In this document: positions 32,905-46,556 of the stretch, piece by piece
How the letters are laid out: each line of letters begins with the position of its first letter
How positions within the stretch are numbered: the first letter of the stretch is position 1
Program-made: the position numbers and the translations under genes
Notes under the pieces: generated by a model
What the model saw: only the letters and a program-made list of their open reading frames with translations
Told to the model about the DNA's origin: nothing
Databases searched by the model: none
Assembly (NCBI GenBank): GCA_023105745.1
Contig: JALGQZ010000009.1
Span: 31,722,107 to 31,786,106 of the forward strand
DNA from: Austropuccinia psidii
Lineage: Eukaryota > Basidiomycota > Pucciniomycetes > Pucciniales > Sphaerophragmiaceae
Length of the DNA: 64,000 nucleotides
Direction: 5' to 3'

Positions 32905-34215
32905 TTCTATACAGCTATAAGATGAATTTGGTGTGTTTTTCTTTTGAAATTCTCAAGCTTTAAGCCTGCTTCTATGATAAGGCTATTAAATGGTAGTTAC
33001 AAGCTTTACATATGACCTTGACATGTAGAGGAGTAATAAAAAATGCTTTTGATGGGGTTTGGGGGGCTTTGCTATGAGGATGTGTGGTTGTGAGCATTTC
33101 TGAAATCCCTGGGTTCAGTGGTTATCATTTGGCTAGCTATAATAAACACTAAAACAACTATGAGGCTTCTAAATATACCTGATTATTTTATAATAGTATA
33201 AATTTTTGGTAAAATGTTTTCCTAAATAGGAATTCAAGAGCAGGGTGGGGATTTCTCTTTTGACAGAGATGGGTCCCTTTTTATCCTGAAATTTGGAGGA
33301 AAGGACCTCTGGTCCTGTCCACATAGGAAGAGTGAAGAATTTTCACTCCCAAGGAAAGGCTTCTGGTTTATACAGCCATGTACAACCTGTATGGGACTCA
33401 CATGTGGCTTTGGAACCACATCTGGAAATGTTTCCTCAATACAGGGTGAAAACTGACATCTGGGGTCCTCAATGGCATGTTTTGACAGGCCAAATGCATA
33501 ATATTATGTAAATAATGCGGCAGTGAACCCTTTATTACTCATAATATGAGGCTTTGAAGTATAAACACACTTTTTAGTGGTTTTTACACCTCAAATTCAT
33601 AGCTTTGGGATACTATCTCATATTATTGGACTTTATCCAATATTGTGGTTTTTAAACCTTATAGCTGCTATAGCTTTGTAGATTTTGAGATAAGAGAGCT
33701 CAAAAGTGGCAAATTTTGTAGCCCTTGATTATTTTCACACAGTGGGTACTCATTTGGTATGGATAAAACAGATCATGGCAAATCTATACCAGCTTTAGAT
33801 TTCACTGTTAACTTGTGGATTTATTATAAATCCTGTATTGAGCTTTTTTGGTCAATAACCTTCATTCTAGGTGAGCTAAGGGAGAATGGAGGGAGCAATA
33901 AGAACTCTTGGATTGTTCTCTTTTCAAAAATACCACACTTTGGGTATCTCACACTAAAACGGTAGAAGCTAGAATAAAGGTCAATGTTTTGTTAACCCTT
34001 ACTTTTCTTTTAATTGACCATAACCTCTATATTTTTGATTCTAGCTCCATTTGGCTAGTACCATTAGATAGCCCTGACTGAGAGCTTCAGATTAAATACC
34101 CATTTGATGGGGCTCCCTCTCTTCCACTGAATTTTAGATGAGAGGTGAAAATTAAGGTTTATGCTCAGTGCTGGCTTTGAGCTGGAATAAATTTGAGATT
34201 CTCTCTCCTAGGCTT
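32905..34215 (+). repeat. Old unclassified repeat R, copy R1, first part
   Basis: Matches 50600-52430 (R2) in the same order, with heavy divergence. Shared landmarks include TCCCTTTTTATCCTGAAAT (near 33265 and 50950), GAGTGAAGAATTTT (near 33331 and 51006), AATCCTGTATTGAGCT (near 33828 and 52034) and TATGCTCAG (near 34161 and 52363). No intact coding region. The homology stops near 34215 and resumes near 39405, so about 5 kb separates the halves. Element class unknown. Confidence 0.72.
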
Positions 34216-35090
34216 ATATGAGCTATATATTTTTGAATAGGTTGTTTTTTTCTCTCTTTTGGATTCCACTATGAGCAATTATGACCCAAGTCACTTTTTA
34301 GTGGACATTTTTCTCTACCATTGATCTATGGTATTTGGCTGTCATGCTTGTGCTTTGGTTTTGACTCACAGGCTGATACAAAAATTACTATTTTTACTCA
34401 AATTCACCTTCTAAATTAATTAAAGACAGAAAAAGTACTTGAAATTTCAATCAAAGTTTGATATTCACATCCTACATAGATTGATTTTGAAACCAATCCT
34501 CTTGATATATCCCAAAATCAGATCTTTATTGTTGAGCTTCTGTCTGTCATTATCCAATTTACATAGAAAAATAATAATACCCTGAAGTTTTTGTAGTATC
34601 AGATTGATTTTTTGAAAGAGAATAATTGTAATAAATACATAAAGCAATATTTTCAATTTGTTTTCATCAACCAAAATATAGGAATTCTTATTAATATTAA
34701 TTTCTTTGAGTGTTGACCATTTTCTATGAGATCTTTTTTCTAATTGGATTATGGAGCATTCTTTGTATTTCTTATAATGAAATTCCATTTTTTACAAGGA
34801 ACAAGACTGTACATTATTCATTCTTCCAGCTTCTCTGGAATATAGGACTTCCTAATCCTTTTAAATTTCTATTTATTGACAAAAGACTATTAAGAGGAGA
34901 TTGATGGGCTCACATAAGCACCCTTATTTGAAAATGAAAACAAGGTCTAAATTCATGTAATTTTCGGTTAAATCACATAAGGAAAGCCCATATCCCTATT
35001 TATAATTGAATATAAGGCCATAAAGCATCTCAAACCTCAAAAGTTCCAAGAATAGAAAATCACCCACACCCCACCAGAAAAAATAAAAAA
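34216..35090. other. Inserted DNA splitting R1, with a decayed protein fragment
   Basis: Sequence absent from R2. On the minus strand 34465-34788 encodes a fragment that resembles the fragment at 44245-44535: both have Y-K-x-C followed by a lysine-rich stretch, then N-K-L-K-I-L. The underlying DNA also matches (a CAATATTTTCAATTT block near 34647 and 44350). I do not recognise the family. Nothing else was identified. Confidence 0.45.
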
Positions 35091-36217
35091 TTATTATCCC
35101 CAGCTTGATTTACAAGTTTTCTTCATAGAACTGTGGCCACTTCCTTTCTACTTATTTTGAATGTGATGTATTCAATTTAAAACACAGGAAATCAATTGCA
35201 ACATTAAAGTGTAGTTCTGTCATAATAAATACTATAAAATAGAAGCCTTTATAGATTCTTGAATACTCTATCCCTTTAAGCTGACAATTACCTGGACAGA
35301 TTGGAATGGTATTAAGACACAGGTTCTTCTGCTTATAGTAAATGGATTTCTATTCATGACATGAGGGAGCACATAGCCAACAAGCATAAAATACTCATTT
35401 TTTGTTTATTCTTCACAATATATTACTTTTTCCCCATATCTGTCCCCTAAATGACAATTCCCCCATACTTCTTTCGTTTTTGAATATCCATGAGCATTTT
35501 GTATATTTGGACATCATTAATTCATTATAGTTTTCTATTCCACCCATGAAAATCAAATGTAAAGTTCATTCTGGGCCTCAGTCTTTGGCTTGGAAAGAAA
35601 AATATAGAGAACATAGATCATTCTACTTCTCTTATCTTCTGCCACCCTCCCAAACCCCATACACTATTATGGAGGTAGACTCAGAATCATTTTTTATTAT
35701 TTTTGGACATTTAATTATCCCCCCTCTATCCGTTTTTTATGAGCCACCACTCTATTACTTTGCACATGAATTCCCACTCTCTTTATTTTTGGAATCATTA
35801 GTTCAAATGCATGTTTTTTGCCAAAATTGAATACTAGATTGAAATGGCCATATAATCCCACAAAGCCCTCTTTGGATCCTATGAATCAATATAAATATTT
35901 TCAGAGAATTATTTCCTTTTCTGGATAATGAGCACATTACTTATAATCTTTTACAGAAAAAATTCTTCAAATCCATAAGTGGGATTGATTTTTATAGCTT
36001 TTTTGGATGGTGTCATGAATTTCAAAGGTTTGGCCATAAATTTTTTTTAAAAGAGCACTGGGACCTTGGAGGGTTCCCAAATAACGGAAAAACATAAAAA
36101 AGGTGATTGATTTAAGCTGAGGGGGGAGAATCTATTTCAACTTACATTCCCTCCTCATGTTAATTGGGGCATTTTTGGTGAGCTCATGTAAAGTTTTATG
36201 TGAATTTACCAATGACT
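35090..36217 (+). pseudogene. Relic of a second MULE-OTU element (OTU C-terminus and 3' end)
   Basis: Plus-strand translation in changing frames matches the OTU exon of the MULE at 29210-32279. An E-A-F-I-D segment near 35242 and K-Y-S-F-F-V-Y-S-S near 35390 are followed by a decayed Pro-rich block, then a segment ending L-L-P-P-S-Q-T-P-Y-T-I-M-E-V-D-S near 35690. Several stops and shifts interrupt it. Non-coding homology continues with a CATAAGTGGGA motif near 35975 and TTTACCAATGACTCC near 36203, in the position of the element's terminal TTTACCAACACCC. It is inverted relative to the intact MULE and lacks the transposase part. Much older than that copy. Confidence 0.75.
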
Positions 36218-39200
36218 CCTGAGATCCTCCCAAGACCCTATTAATATCTTGATTATATAAAAAGGAAGTTGTAAGAATCATATCATTATTAGAATGAGCT
36301 TTGGAATTGAGATGAGAATTTCTTTACTCTCAGGAAACAGGCCAAATTATGGAAAAAAATAATTCAAACAAATAAGCGCTACTGTGGTATAACTATTCCA
36401 TTTTAGATTGATAAAAAAAAACAGGAAAAGCTTCATTTTTCAAGTATTTTTTCTTGTTAATGGAAGTATATCTATGAATCATTAAGTCCTCTGAATAGTA
36501 AATTAATATCTCTTAGTAGAGAAGTAAGCTCAATTGAATCAATATGAAATCCCAGTGAGCCACTTCAAAGTGGACAGGATTGGTAGAAGGGGTTGGGATA
36601 CCCAGGAGGAAATATTACTTTATTTCTTTATGTTCATGTATTTTATTTTCTTCTTTCTTATTTTAAAATTAGATTAAAGAATTTTGGTGGTGAATAATAT
36701 ATACTATGCCACAGGAGGTCTTATCTACCATGAATATTCATGAAAACATATTCAATGGAAAATTTGTAGTCTAGTAGGGGTCTTATAGAATTTTTCAAAC
36801 ATTATTTTCTTCATTAAAAAGGTATAAGTGAGTATTGAAATGAATCTTGGGTCATTTTATTTGTTATATAATTAAATTCTTCATTTTAGTGGTAAAAATC
36901 CAGGAAAGGCTTTTAATTCAAGCTTAAGTTACATTTAAATCAGGGACAGTACAGGACCGGGATGAGGTTTTGATTTTCAATGCAAATTTTGAAGATTTGG
37001 GGTTTAAAGAGATTGTATAGTAATATCAAAGGTGGAAATATTCATATAGAAAGAATTAATTATACAGTGGAAGTGTAACATGAAAATTACAGAATATTTA
37101 ACACAAAATCACAGAGGCTTCATAAACGTGTAATTTAATGAAAGGATAGGTAAAAGAATGATAATACAGAAAATCTACATTACAGAAGCCATTAGGATAA
37201 TTATTCCAGGCTTATTCAATTAATTAAATATTCAATGAAATCATTATAAGAAAATAGTAAGCTATTACTAATCATGGAGATAAGGCTTACAAGGCTTTCA
37301 TTATTTAAATGATAAATGATGTCATCACTAATGAGATCAATTCATTATACAATAAATGCCATTATCAAATACACATCCCCAGCTTATACAAAACACATCC
37401 TGGGACAACCGGAAGTATTTTAAGTCCACATTTTTAGACACAAGTACTGACGGCCCAAAAACTATAAATAGAGGTCCGCTCAAATCAGTGCTTCTTTCAT
37501 CATGATATATGAAGAGGCTCATTAAAAAACATAAATTATTCAAAAAAAATCAATGTAAACAGCCTCCATTCATGCATGCTATTCTGTCTTTTTTAGAAAT
37601 GCACAGTAGCTAATCTCAGAACTATAGCTATCCTATTCCTATCCCTGAATTTTCCTCAGTAGTAAGTCTCAGTATCATTTTCTGAGTGATCCATAAGTTA
37701 CAGGAGTTAAAATTTGGCCTTCTGAAAATCATAAATCCATCTCATTTACTATCACTATTTCTATTACTTCTCCGTAGCTAGGCTCAAAAGCATTGTCTGT
37801 GTATCTTTTATAATTTATTTTTAGAAACAATCTGGAATACATTGATTCATAAATCCGAGTCATTGACTATTGCCTTAGCATTATCATCCCATCCCTATTT
37901 TTCTCAATATTCAAGTGCAGTAGCACTGACTGGTTTCTTTATAAATAGAATTAGCTTTCAGTTTCTCTAAATCATTTTTTAAATTCGACTCATTGAAAAA
38001 GTTCCTTAATCAGTAGTAAATTCAGCCATAGTAGTGTCTGTTATCCCAAGTTATTAGCAGAAAATCATCAAAGTATCTAAAAAATGGGATTTTTGTTATT
38101 ATTAACTATGATATCATTATAATATTTATTATCAATATTATTAATCCCTCAATATGTTCCTCTTACTAGTAAATAATATTAAAAAAACTCCCACTTTCAT
38201 ATATTTACTAATTTTTGTTATTCTGTACTGAATCATTGTGTCCAGATCAAAAACGTCTGATATTCTCTGTTCAATGAGCTTTTCTGAAATAGCCACTATC
38301 AATAAATAAATTTATTTTTAACTCAAATCAAGATAATTGATCATTTTCAGGAAGGAAGCTCCAATTATTCTGAAAAAAAAGAGAAAGGCTGACAAGCTTA
38401 AATGGAAATTCCAAACTTTTTCCTTGTAATTTCCCCTTCCAGGTAATTCCTCATTTATTATACACAAGAGGAGTCTCAAAAGAACCTAAAATAATCCACA
38501 ATTATTAGAAAACAAAAGAAACCAAGTAGAATAAATATATTTTTCTTAATTAAAATTTAATAAAGAAAGAAATACCAGTCTTTGGGCCCTTGAGACCATG
38601 AATATTAAAAATAACATAAAAATATACTCATCTTGGAAGCTCTTATATACTAAGCGCTTAGAACTAAGGAGATAATCATTAGAATAACTTTTAATTAACT
38701 CTAAGCACACACAGAGATACCTCAAAATTGATTCCAAATTGATTTGACGTTTAATTATAAATTGATTATAAAATCCATTTGCCTATACATTTTTAATTGA
38801 GAAGAGGTGATGGGGTGTGGATGATAATGGAATAAATGAAAATAAACACTAATCTATAATTAAGAATGAAAAATATTTAATTTAAAAATTAAAAAAAACC
38901 TATAAAGAATTTTCAAAAAAATATCATCAAAAAATGTGCAACCAAATTCAAAAAAAATTAAAATGTTGATTTCAATTGGAGTATATAATCATTATTTTCA
39001 TTCGATTGGTATTCCTTTGCGAAGATTGAATCCAAAAAGAAATTATTTGATAAATACAACTTTGATTTGAAAAATGAACTGATTTAATGTAAAATAATTT
39101 TGAATTTGAGTGAAGGAAGGTTTTTTAGGATTATTTCGAAATTTAATCTAGGTAATTCCAGTTTTTTTGGGATTTTTTGTTCATTTTTCTTGAATTTATA

Positions 39201-39404
39201 AAATTTAAAGTATCAGTTGAAAAAGACTATCTATTTTTCTTTAATTTTTAATTTAAATTAATTCAATATTTTCTGATGAATAAAAATTTCAACTGTTTTT
39301 TCATAAAGAAAACAGGCTAAATTGAAATGAGTCAAAAAAAATATGAAACTTGAATTGATCAGATTTCCATTGAAATCCATATTCAATTACACAAAATATC
39401 TGGG
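36218..39404. other. AT-rich DNA, no gene seen
   Basis: Right part of the DNA that splits R1. Only short ORFs, none with protein-like composition. A TATA-like CTATAAATAG occurs at about 37464 without a downstream gene. Confidence 0.55.
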
Positions 39405-41197
39405 AGCTCCTTTAAGTGTGATATTGGACAAGGCATTCCTTTAGGGGGAAATCAAAGGCAATCAGCTTTCAATTTCTTGAATAATCCTGTAAACAATGGT
39501 GCAAAAATGTATCAGTTGACACTCTGAATATACTAAAACATTTTTCTACCGAACTCAAGGATAAATCTTAAACATTGAAGATTTTACAGCTAGAAAAGAC
39601 CTATTAGCAGTATCTATCAGATTTAAACAATCATAAGACAAGTAATATATAGGGTAAAACAATATGAAACATGATTTTTCAATAATAATATAAAGTTAAA
39701 TAAAGGTAATAATGTACTAATATAAGAGGTTTATGCACCATATAGGTACTATTATATAGTATAAGGGTAAATTTGATATGATTTTATGTTTCGAATAATA
39801 TTTAACAGATTCAGAGGGTAATTTTAAGCATCATATAATAATAATAGATTTAATGATTTAATGGTAAGGTATTTAAAATAAAAATGAGATTTATGGAATA
39901 TATGAATCATCTAATAGAATATAAGGGTAATCTATTATATTATATGATAAATTTGTAAGGTTTTTTGATATAAAGACTATAATAAAAATATTTTTTCTTC
40001 ATAATATGAATGTTATGGGGATAAAATCAATAGTAGTAGTATCATTAAGAATATTATAATTATAAGACTAGTTTTTTGACAATAAGGATGATTGATAATA
40101 TAGCTTAGCCCTTCTGTTGGCTAATGCTAATTATAGACTATAATTAATTGAGCTTATAGGTCTATAATACTTTAATAATGAATGTAACTTCCTACTAATG
40201 AGGGAGGGATTAATTATTCTCATTGCTGGTATATAAGGACCATGAGTAGGACTAGTAACTGAAACATGGTGTGAATTAATGATATAATTCAGATGTTCTG
40301 TAGTCTACAGTTAATTCTAAATCACTATAAATTACGCTAAATAAGTTCATAATAATCTTATAATAACTATATTATACTTCTAGTAATGAATGGATGAATT
40401 ATTATCCTTCTTTATATATACTTTCCATGAGAAAGGGTTAAAATGTGGCAGAGGGGCCCTTTTTTTATACTCTTTTGTCTTGCAATAGAGGCACTCAATC
40501 TCAAGCTACTTGGAATTTTTCACTTCTGTTTGCAGCTAGAATAACGTTTATAATTGTTACTCTCAAATGCTACCATTTTGTCAAGTTATTGCACATTTTT
40601 TGAAAGCCTTTACCCTGTCTATGTATGCTTATGCAGCCTGAGATTCTTTTTCTTCTGATAAATATTTAAATGGTGTAATTTCCGAGAATTATCGCACTGT
40701 ATATTTCCTTGGTTGAAGCATTTTCCTATATTATTATGGAATCTGGAAGACCCTTTCTTGCTTCAGAAATTGTTATGGCGTAATTCTCTAAAGTTATTGC
40801 ACCATTAGTTTGGTATCTTGATTTATTTCTGGTGGTATTAGATAGGTTGGTACAGGTATTGAATGATAGTCTTGTGCACTTTTTGAGCCTCAGATTGTAA
40901 CTTCTGTGTATTGTGGTATTTCATGTGTCCTGTATTGGATATTTACTGCCTTAATTAAGTTGAATTTGTTTTAATAATTTATGTTTGTTGTTTCTTCAGT
41001 TGTCTCTCCTTGTATACTCATAGATATTCTGTGTAATTTAAAGTTTGAATGGATTTTACTTTCAAAAATATCTTTTTTTTCTTGTTCCTTTTAATTTTAA
41101 CAGAATTAATCAATTTTTTTTATAATAGACCCACTTTACTGAATTTATTTCTGATTAATTACAGATTTTATCAGATCTAGGTTAATTTGAGTGTTAC
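39405..41197 (+). repeat. Old unclassified repeat R, copy R1, second part
   Basis: Matches R2 at 52445-53193 and 55115-55922. Examples: AATAATCCTGTAA near 39480 and 52502; TTTTTCAATAATAATATAAA near 39676 against TTTTTGAATAATAATATAAA near 52695; the GCACTCAA block near 40491 and 55264. At 40164-40168 it has an uninterrupted ATAAT where R2 carries a solo LTR. No coding region is recognisable. Confidence 0.72.
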
Positions 41198-43072
41198 TGT
41201 AAGAAGTGTCTATTAAACTGTTGATATCATTACTATTAATCAATATTACTATGACTGTTCTTATGAGATATAATAGTTAAAATTATTATAACCACAATTA
41301 ATTAATTATATCTTTTAATTTTTATACATTACTAATAATTATAACAGTAAGAGAAATTGACTACAAGAATCAATTACAAGAAGTATTTAATAATAAAACT
41401 TCTTTATTAAAATAATAAAATTATTTTAATATATAATTATCTTTTTCAATAATGATCATGAATATGATTTTTTAAAAAAACTAATACTAAAGAAAAACTT
41501 TGAGAATTAATTAAAACCACTCACTAATACTCCAATGAAACCTTGAAAAGGATTTGTATAGAGATTTTATGGATAAATTGTAGATTTAAAGGATCAAAAC
41601 TGACTTAGAACAGTATTGGAACAGATTATAGTTGATTTATATTATTTCACATCTTTCTTATTGATTCTGAAATATTGAAACACTTAAAAATAAGATTTAA
41701 CTAATACTTACTTGTTTGTAGTAAAGGGATAATTGGATAATAAGATGATTTGGAAAGATCAGCAAGAGGAGGCCTCTTTTAAGTAAATAACAGTTCACAG
41801 AGGCATTACATGGACAAAACTGAAAGACCGATTTGTAATAGATCAATTATACTTTTTCGTTATTTAGGGAATCATCTGTTCTCATGTAAGATTATAATAA
41901 TTACTTAATTAAGGCTTTTACATGACTACCAGCCCATTTATGGTTAAGAATAAAAGGATTGAAAGCTTTAAATCTTCTTTTATTCAGAAATAAACATTAT
42001 TTTCTCAAAGCTATCAATTTTATTTGAAATTCCATCACAGGTTGTATTTTCTGTGAATTTTACAAGATTCAGTGTTTCACATGGAATCATAAAAAAATGG
42101 ACTGTAATCAAGACTTTTAATTTTACTTATTAAACTGTAATTATTTTTTGTTACTTTATGTATTATACCATTCTGCATTTTGCCTGAAAGATTCAGAAAT
42201 ATTAATTAAGAATTCTATTTTTAATAAATTTTTGAAGTTTCTACCTCATTTCTATATAGAATGGCAAATAGCACATTATAGCATGTTGCTATGAGGTAAA
42301 TCAATGGATACTAGTTCAAAAAGTGTTTTGGTTACTCTTACAAGGCTTATACATGGAAAATCATTAAGAATCTACATGGTTAAAGGAGTCTGAGTTACTC
42401 TTTACCTGCTTGTCATGTCAAAATAGCAGTTAATTTGCAATTTTCTTATGAGTTGATGAGAGTTTACTTGGTAACCAAGTTCCCAAAAGGCTTTAATATA
42501 CTCATTGGGCCATGATCAGCCCTGGATCCAAGCTTTAGAGTTATCCATGCCTCAGAGGCCTCAGAAGTTGGGTAACCTGGCTCTCTTTGATGTCATGTGT
42601 CCCCCTTAGCTATTTTCATGTCAAAAATAGCAATCCAGACTTAAAGACTGATATTCACTATTGGTGTACCAAAACTTTAGTTAAGAATACCATAATTGTA
42701 AGTTCCACAAACATGCATAACACTAATCTTAGTGTGTATGTAACATGTGATTTCTCACATTCACATTATTTTGGCATGAAATTGAGAAAAACAAAATTTT
42801 TTACAATTCTTATATGTGGTATTGAAGTATTTTCCATATTACCACCTCATAGAGTTAATTTAAGCTTATTCACTCTATGGAGCTACCCTAGGTTAATTTT
42901 AGTTTAGAATTGAAATCTGGCCTTGAATCCATGGACTTACTTACTCACAAAAAGTTTATTCATCTTTTCTTAAATCAAAAATGATGAATTTATGGATTAT
43001 TCATAGTCCAGAATTTATTTTAATATTAATTGTGGCCTATTTGGGTATGTAAAATATACCTCAAGGCTCACA
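41198..43072 (-). repeat. Solo LTR of the A/B Ty3 family, minus strand (LTR4)
   Basis: Full-length LTR in inverted orientation, starting TGTAAGA and ending GGCTCACA on the plus strand. It is flanked by a perfect 5-bp duplication GTTAC (41193-41197 and 43073-43077). No internal element sequence, primer-binding site or polypurine tract adjoins it, so it is a solo LTR left by LTR-LTR recombination. The splice donor GTAAGTATT is kept (complement, starting at 41711). It is more diverged from LTR1-3 than they are from each other. R2 has the empty site (GTTGC at 55923-55927). Confidence 0.95.
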
Positions 43073-44244
43073 GTTACACTATCTCTTCAATTTGAATCTT
43101 TCACAATATTTTTATCTTTTATATTCTTTTTCCTCATTTTTTATTTTTGTGACCCAATACACCATCTTTCTATGTTTTCCTTATGTAATTATTCATTTTA
43201 CTAAATTTCAATGTATTTATTGCTGAGTTCCCCTATGATTACTGAAGAAGTATGAAATTCTCCTTTTTGAATAATCAGTCAATAACTTCATAAATAAAAA
43301 GATCCTTAAAGCCAAGGTAAAAACATATGGAAAATGACAAAATCACTTGGGTTTGAACATAGGATCTGACAAATTCAGGGCTTGAAGGGAGGATGACTGC
43401 ATGATGGAATTATAGTTTAAAGTTGAATAAACAAATGTGTTTTAAATTTTGACCTCAAATTTAATTGTAAAATCAGAAATTGCATAAGCTTAAAGCTTAT
43501 TTATTAAAAAAAACTATCTCCTCAACCTCTGAAAGTGCTCTATATTAGCTTGAAGTGACAATATCAAGATCCATATCATGTTTCTTTCCTTTAAGCTTTA
43601 ACTAATTTTGCCATTTTGCCCTTTAAAATTCATTTTGTATCAGTTGTTTTACTATCTCAAATTCCTTTTTCCTCTGTGCTTGTTTGTTCTTAAAAGAATT
43701 GTCTTAATATTTTCTTGTTAGAACCTCTTTGACCTTGTTGATATCCATTGATCCCCTTTACATCTTTCCAATGCCAATTGAGCATTTTATATTGCTTCAA
43801 ATCCCACAAAATGAGGATTTGGAATTTGAATTTTATCATTAAAAATAGATCAGACTAGAATTGTTGACATTTTTCTAATAGAATTGTGTATTGTTGGAAG
43901 AGGGAATCCATTAAGCTTTTCTATCTCCACTATTCTCATCCAAATCACAATTAGCCATTTTCATTGTAGCTTTGAATTTATCTACTTTTCTTTCATTTTT
44001 CTATATTTTAAATAAAATAAAATCTTCATAAATATTCTGCTTAATTTATGCACAAAATTTTAATCATTTATTTGGCTCACCAATATTCATCTCCTCTTGC
44101 AAATTTACATATTCTAGCTCATTATTTCCATTATTTTCAATGAGAAAATTCTAATAGAAAGGGCATAGTATGAAAATATAAATAAAAAAATTAATTAAAA
44201 TTAAAAATATAGACTTTAACATGGTAAGATGGATCAATTTTAGC
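43073..44244. other. Tail of R1 and AT-rich intergenic DNA
   Basis: The first 200-250 bases continue weak similarity to R2 after 55923. Beyond about 43300 nothing was recognised: no ORF of note and no repeat boundary. Confidence 0.5.
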
Positions 44245-44916
44245 TTAATTATCTTTAATTAATTCAATATCCTGAGAATACCAACTGTTCAGTGGAACAG
44301 TATTTGGCTGATGCATAAATAATGAATTCATTACATAGTAACACAGACACAATATTTTCAATTTATTATCCATTTTTTTTAATCCTTTATTTTCATATTC
44401 TTTGTTGATAAATTCTCTTTTGATATTTTCCAATTTATTTACTGCACATTTTTTATATGTTATCCATCTTTTACAAATGCTTTCTGTGGTAATATTCAAT
44501 AAGCTGTGTAACTTCTTATCAAATTTAAGATCCATGAGATGGGAACTGCTTTCCTTTCTTCATGGAGGCTTTTCAATGGAGGTTGAACCACTAGCTTCAA
44601 AACATGCATTTAAGTTTGAGTTTATCTTTAGTCAATTGGTTATATGTAAAAAATCAGCCTGGTTTGTATGACCTGAATATTGTGAACCTGCGCTTACAGG
44701 TTTTTGAGAATGAGGCGACTGTGGGTTCTTTTGGTTTGGGAATTGATAATCAGTAATTTCAAAAATAAAATAAAGAGCGATCATAAAAGAAGAGATTTGT
44801 ATTTGATATGATTGAGAAAACAGAAAAATGATAGTAATTTGATGTTTTAAGGGTGGCAATAAGGTTTGAAAAAATATGAGGACAAACTTATTGTCAGAGT
44901 GGTTGGTGAAATTCAT
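44245..44916 (-). pseudogene. Unrecognised decayed coding fragment
   Basis: Two minus-strand ORFs, 44916-44632 and 44535-44245, lie in line with stops between them. The first starts M-N-F-T-N-H-S-D-N-K directly before a GTTTGT donor-like site and later has a Ser/Gln/Pro-rich stretch (N-P-Q-S-P-H-S-Q). The second is hydrophilic and helical-looking, with K-K-C-A-V-N-K-L-E-N and N-K-L-K-I-L-C-L-C-Y-Y. The first could contain a retained AT-rich intron, because its middle is unusually rich in Phe and Ile. The second part has a diverged relative at 34465-34788, so this is probably a mobile element gene, not a host gene. No domain identified. Confidence 0.35.
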
Positions 44917-46189
44917 TTCTTTGTGCTACTTTGGGGGTTAGGTTACAAATGTGAAATCACAAATTTCCTGAAAAATAAGTGAAACCAGGGGGCTGAGTGG
45001 AAAAAAATGGGGGTTTTCAGGTGTGATTTAGAGAAAAATCCTAAATTATTTAATTGTTTGATTTGGTAGGCTTGAGAAACCTGAATTTGAATATTGTCGT
45101 ATACATCGAAAAAAATTCAAGTAATTATTCATTTATGTAGCTTCAAAAAAGAATTCAAATTGATAAGAATAACTTTTTATTTAGCTTTCAAGATGTTAAT
45201 AAATGAAACCTTTGATATTATCCTATCATAAAAAACCTTCAGTGGTATCAAAGATTATCCTAAGTCATGAGAGTTAGCTCAATTGCAACTTAGAACAGGA
45301 CCCCTCTTGGACCATATTTTTATTTGACCGCTATGAACCCATCATTTACAAACCATACATTCCAAAAGTGAATTAGAATTTAAGAAAAATAAATTTTCAA
45401 GATAAATAAAGAATGAACAAATATATGAGTATATAAAGTCAAAGTTGTTTTTTCTAGAAAATCATGGCAGCTGATACTGTGTTTTTCAGCTTTATGGATT
45501 TTGGAAAAAAAATAAAGCAAGCATCATGATGGCAGACTGAAGTGATTATATTTGAGTGCAATCAGTTTGAAGAGTGTTAACTGTAAAATATTAAGGAAAG
45601 AAGATATCCTTTTTTGAATGGAAATTGGGTCATATTTCCGCTTATAAAAACCAAAGCTATTAATTAAAAAAGCTGAATTCAAATTATTTTAGAATTCCTT
45701 TTATTTTAAATTTTCACATAAATTCAGTATGTATTTTTTATTTATTACTTTAATTTCATGAATTTCATAATTTTTTAAATTGACAAAGAATAATTAAAAT
45801 ATTTCAGATTCATAAATTCAATTTTTTGAGATATTGATGGCCATGAGGTGGAAGAAATTTTTCTTATCTACTTTTAGCTTGAATTATTCCTTCAAGGGTT
45901 TTGTTTTCTTGGGAAGGCTTACAAAAATAACAAGGTACCTTGATTTATGCAGCAATAAATGTGACTTTGTTGGCTCAAGGTATGTGTTTATCCAGCCATG
46001 AAGATCAGAGTGTGTTTGGCCACAAAAGCTATCATCGGCTAAATCAATAGGCTTTCTTCACCTTCAAAAAGACAGTTTTTGGACCCAACAAGGGGAAATC
46101 TTAGAGAAGCAGATAATAGCAGCTGTTGCAATCAGAGCAGCTTTTGAGTGTGAATTTTTGAAGATGGCTTTGTTTTGAATTATCTCCTT
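44917..46189. other. Intergenic DNA upstream of GOS1
   Basis: AT-rich at first, becoming less so from about 45840 toward the gene. No ORF or transposon signature was recognised. The richer stretch 45840-46190 may be promoter-distal or transcribed non-coding sequence. Confidence 0.45.
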
Positions 46190-46556
46190 TGTTAAAGATT
46201 TCGTATTTTAATCCGATTCCGTTCATTTTGGTTTTAGAAGAATTTTAATCAGAATTCTATCGATTAAAGGAAAGAAATGTGTAAGTGGCTCAAAAGTTTT
46301 TACGAAATCATCAGTTTATTCTCACTTGATTCTTCCTTTTGCTCGTTTGAGACACATTTTCTCCAAGTTCGATGGAGGGACTCAGAAGAAGATGTCATCT
46401 TATCTTGATATGACTTCCAAAATCTACATATAAGGATCCCTGACCTGGCGTTGGATTGCCGTCAACTCGATTATTCTACTTCTTCGTCTTTCTTTCGTAT
46501 TTCTATCATCGACATTGAGTGTCTCTGGAAGTTGTCAAAATTAATTTATTGATATC
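46190..46556 (+). promoter_or_regulatory. Presumed promoter and 5' leader of GOS1
   Basis: Base composition changes here to pyrimidine-rich tracts (TTCTTCCTTTTGCTCG near 46330, CTTCTTCGTCTTTCTTTCG near 46480) with CG dinucleotides that are rare elsewhere in the window. Such CT-rich leaders are common before fungal transcription starts. There is no clear TATA box. An ATG at 46395 reads M-S-S-Y-L-D but meets a stop after a dozen codons unless spliced, so I prefer the start at 46557. Confidence 0.5.

Noticed and set aside
32437..32963. ORFs on both strands in the MULE 5' arm
   Set aside because: Low-complexity Phe/Pro/Lys-rich translations of G- and T-runs in the non-coding end of the transposon.
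37440..37480. TATA-like box with a small GC-richer patch
   Set aside because: No gene follows on either strand, so a promoter call is not supported.
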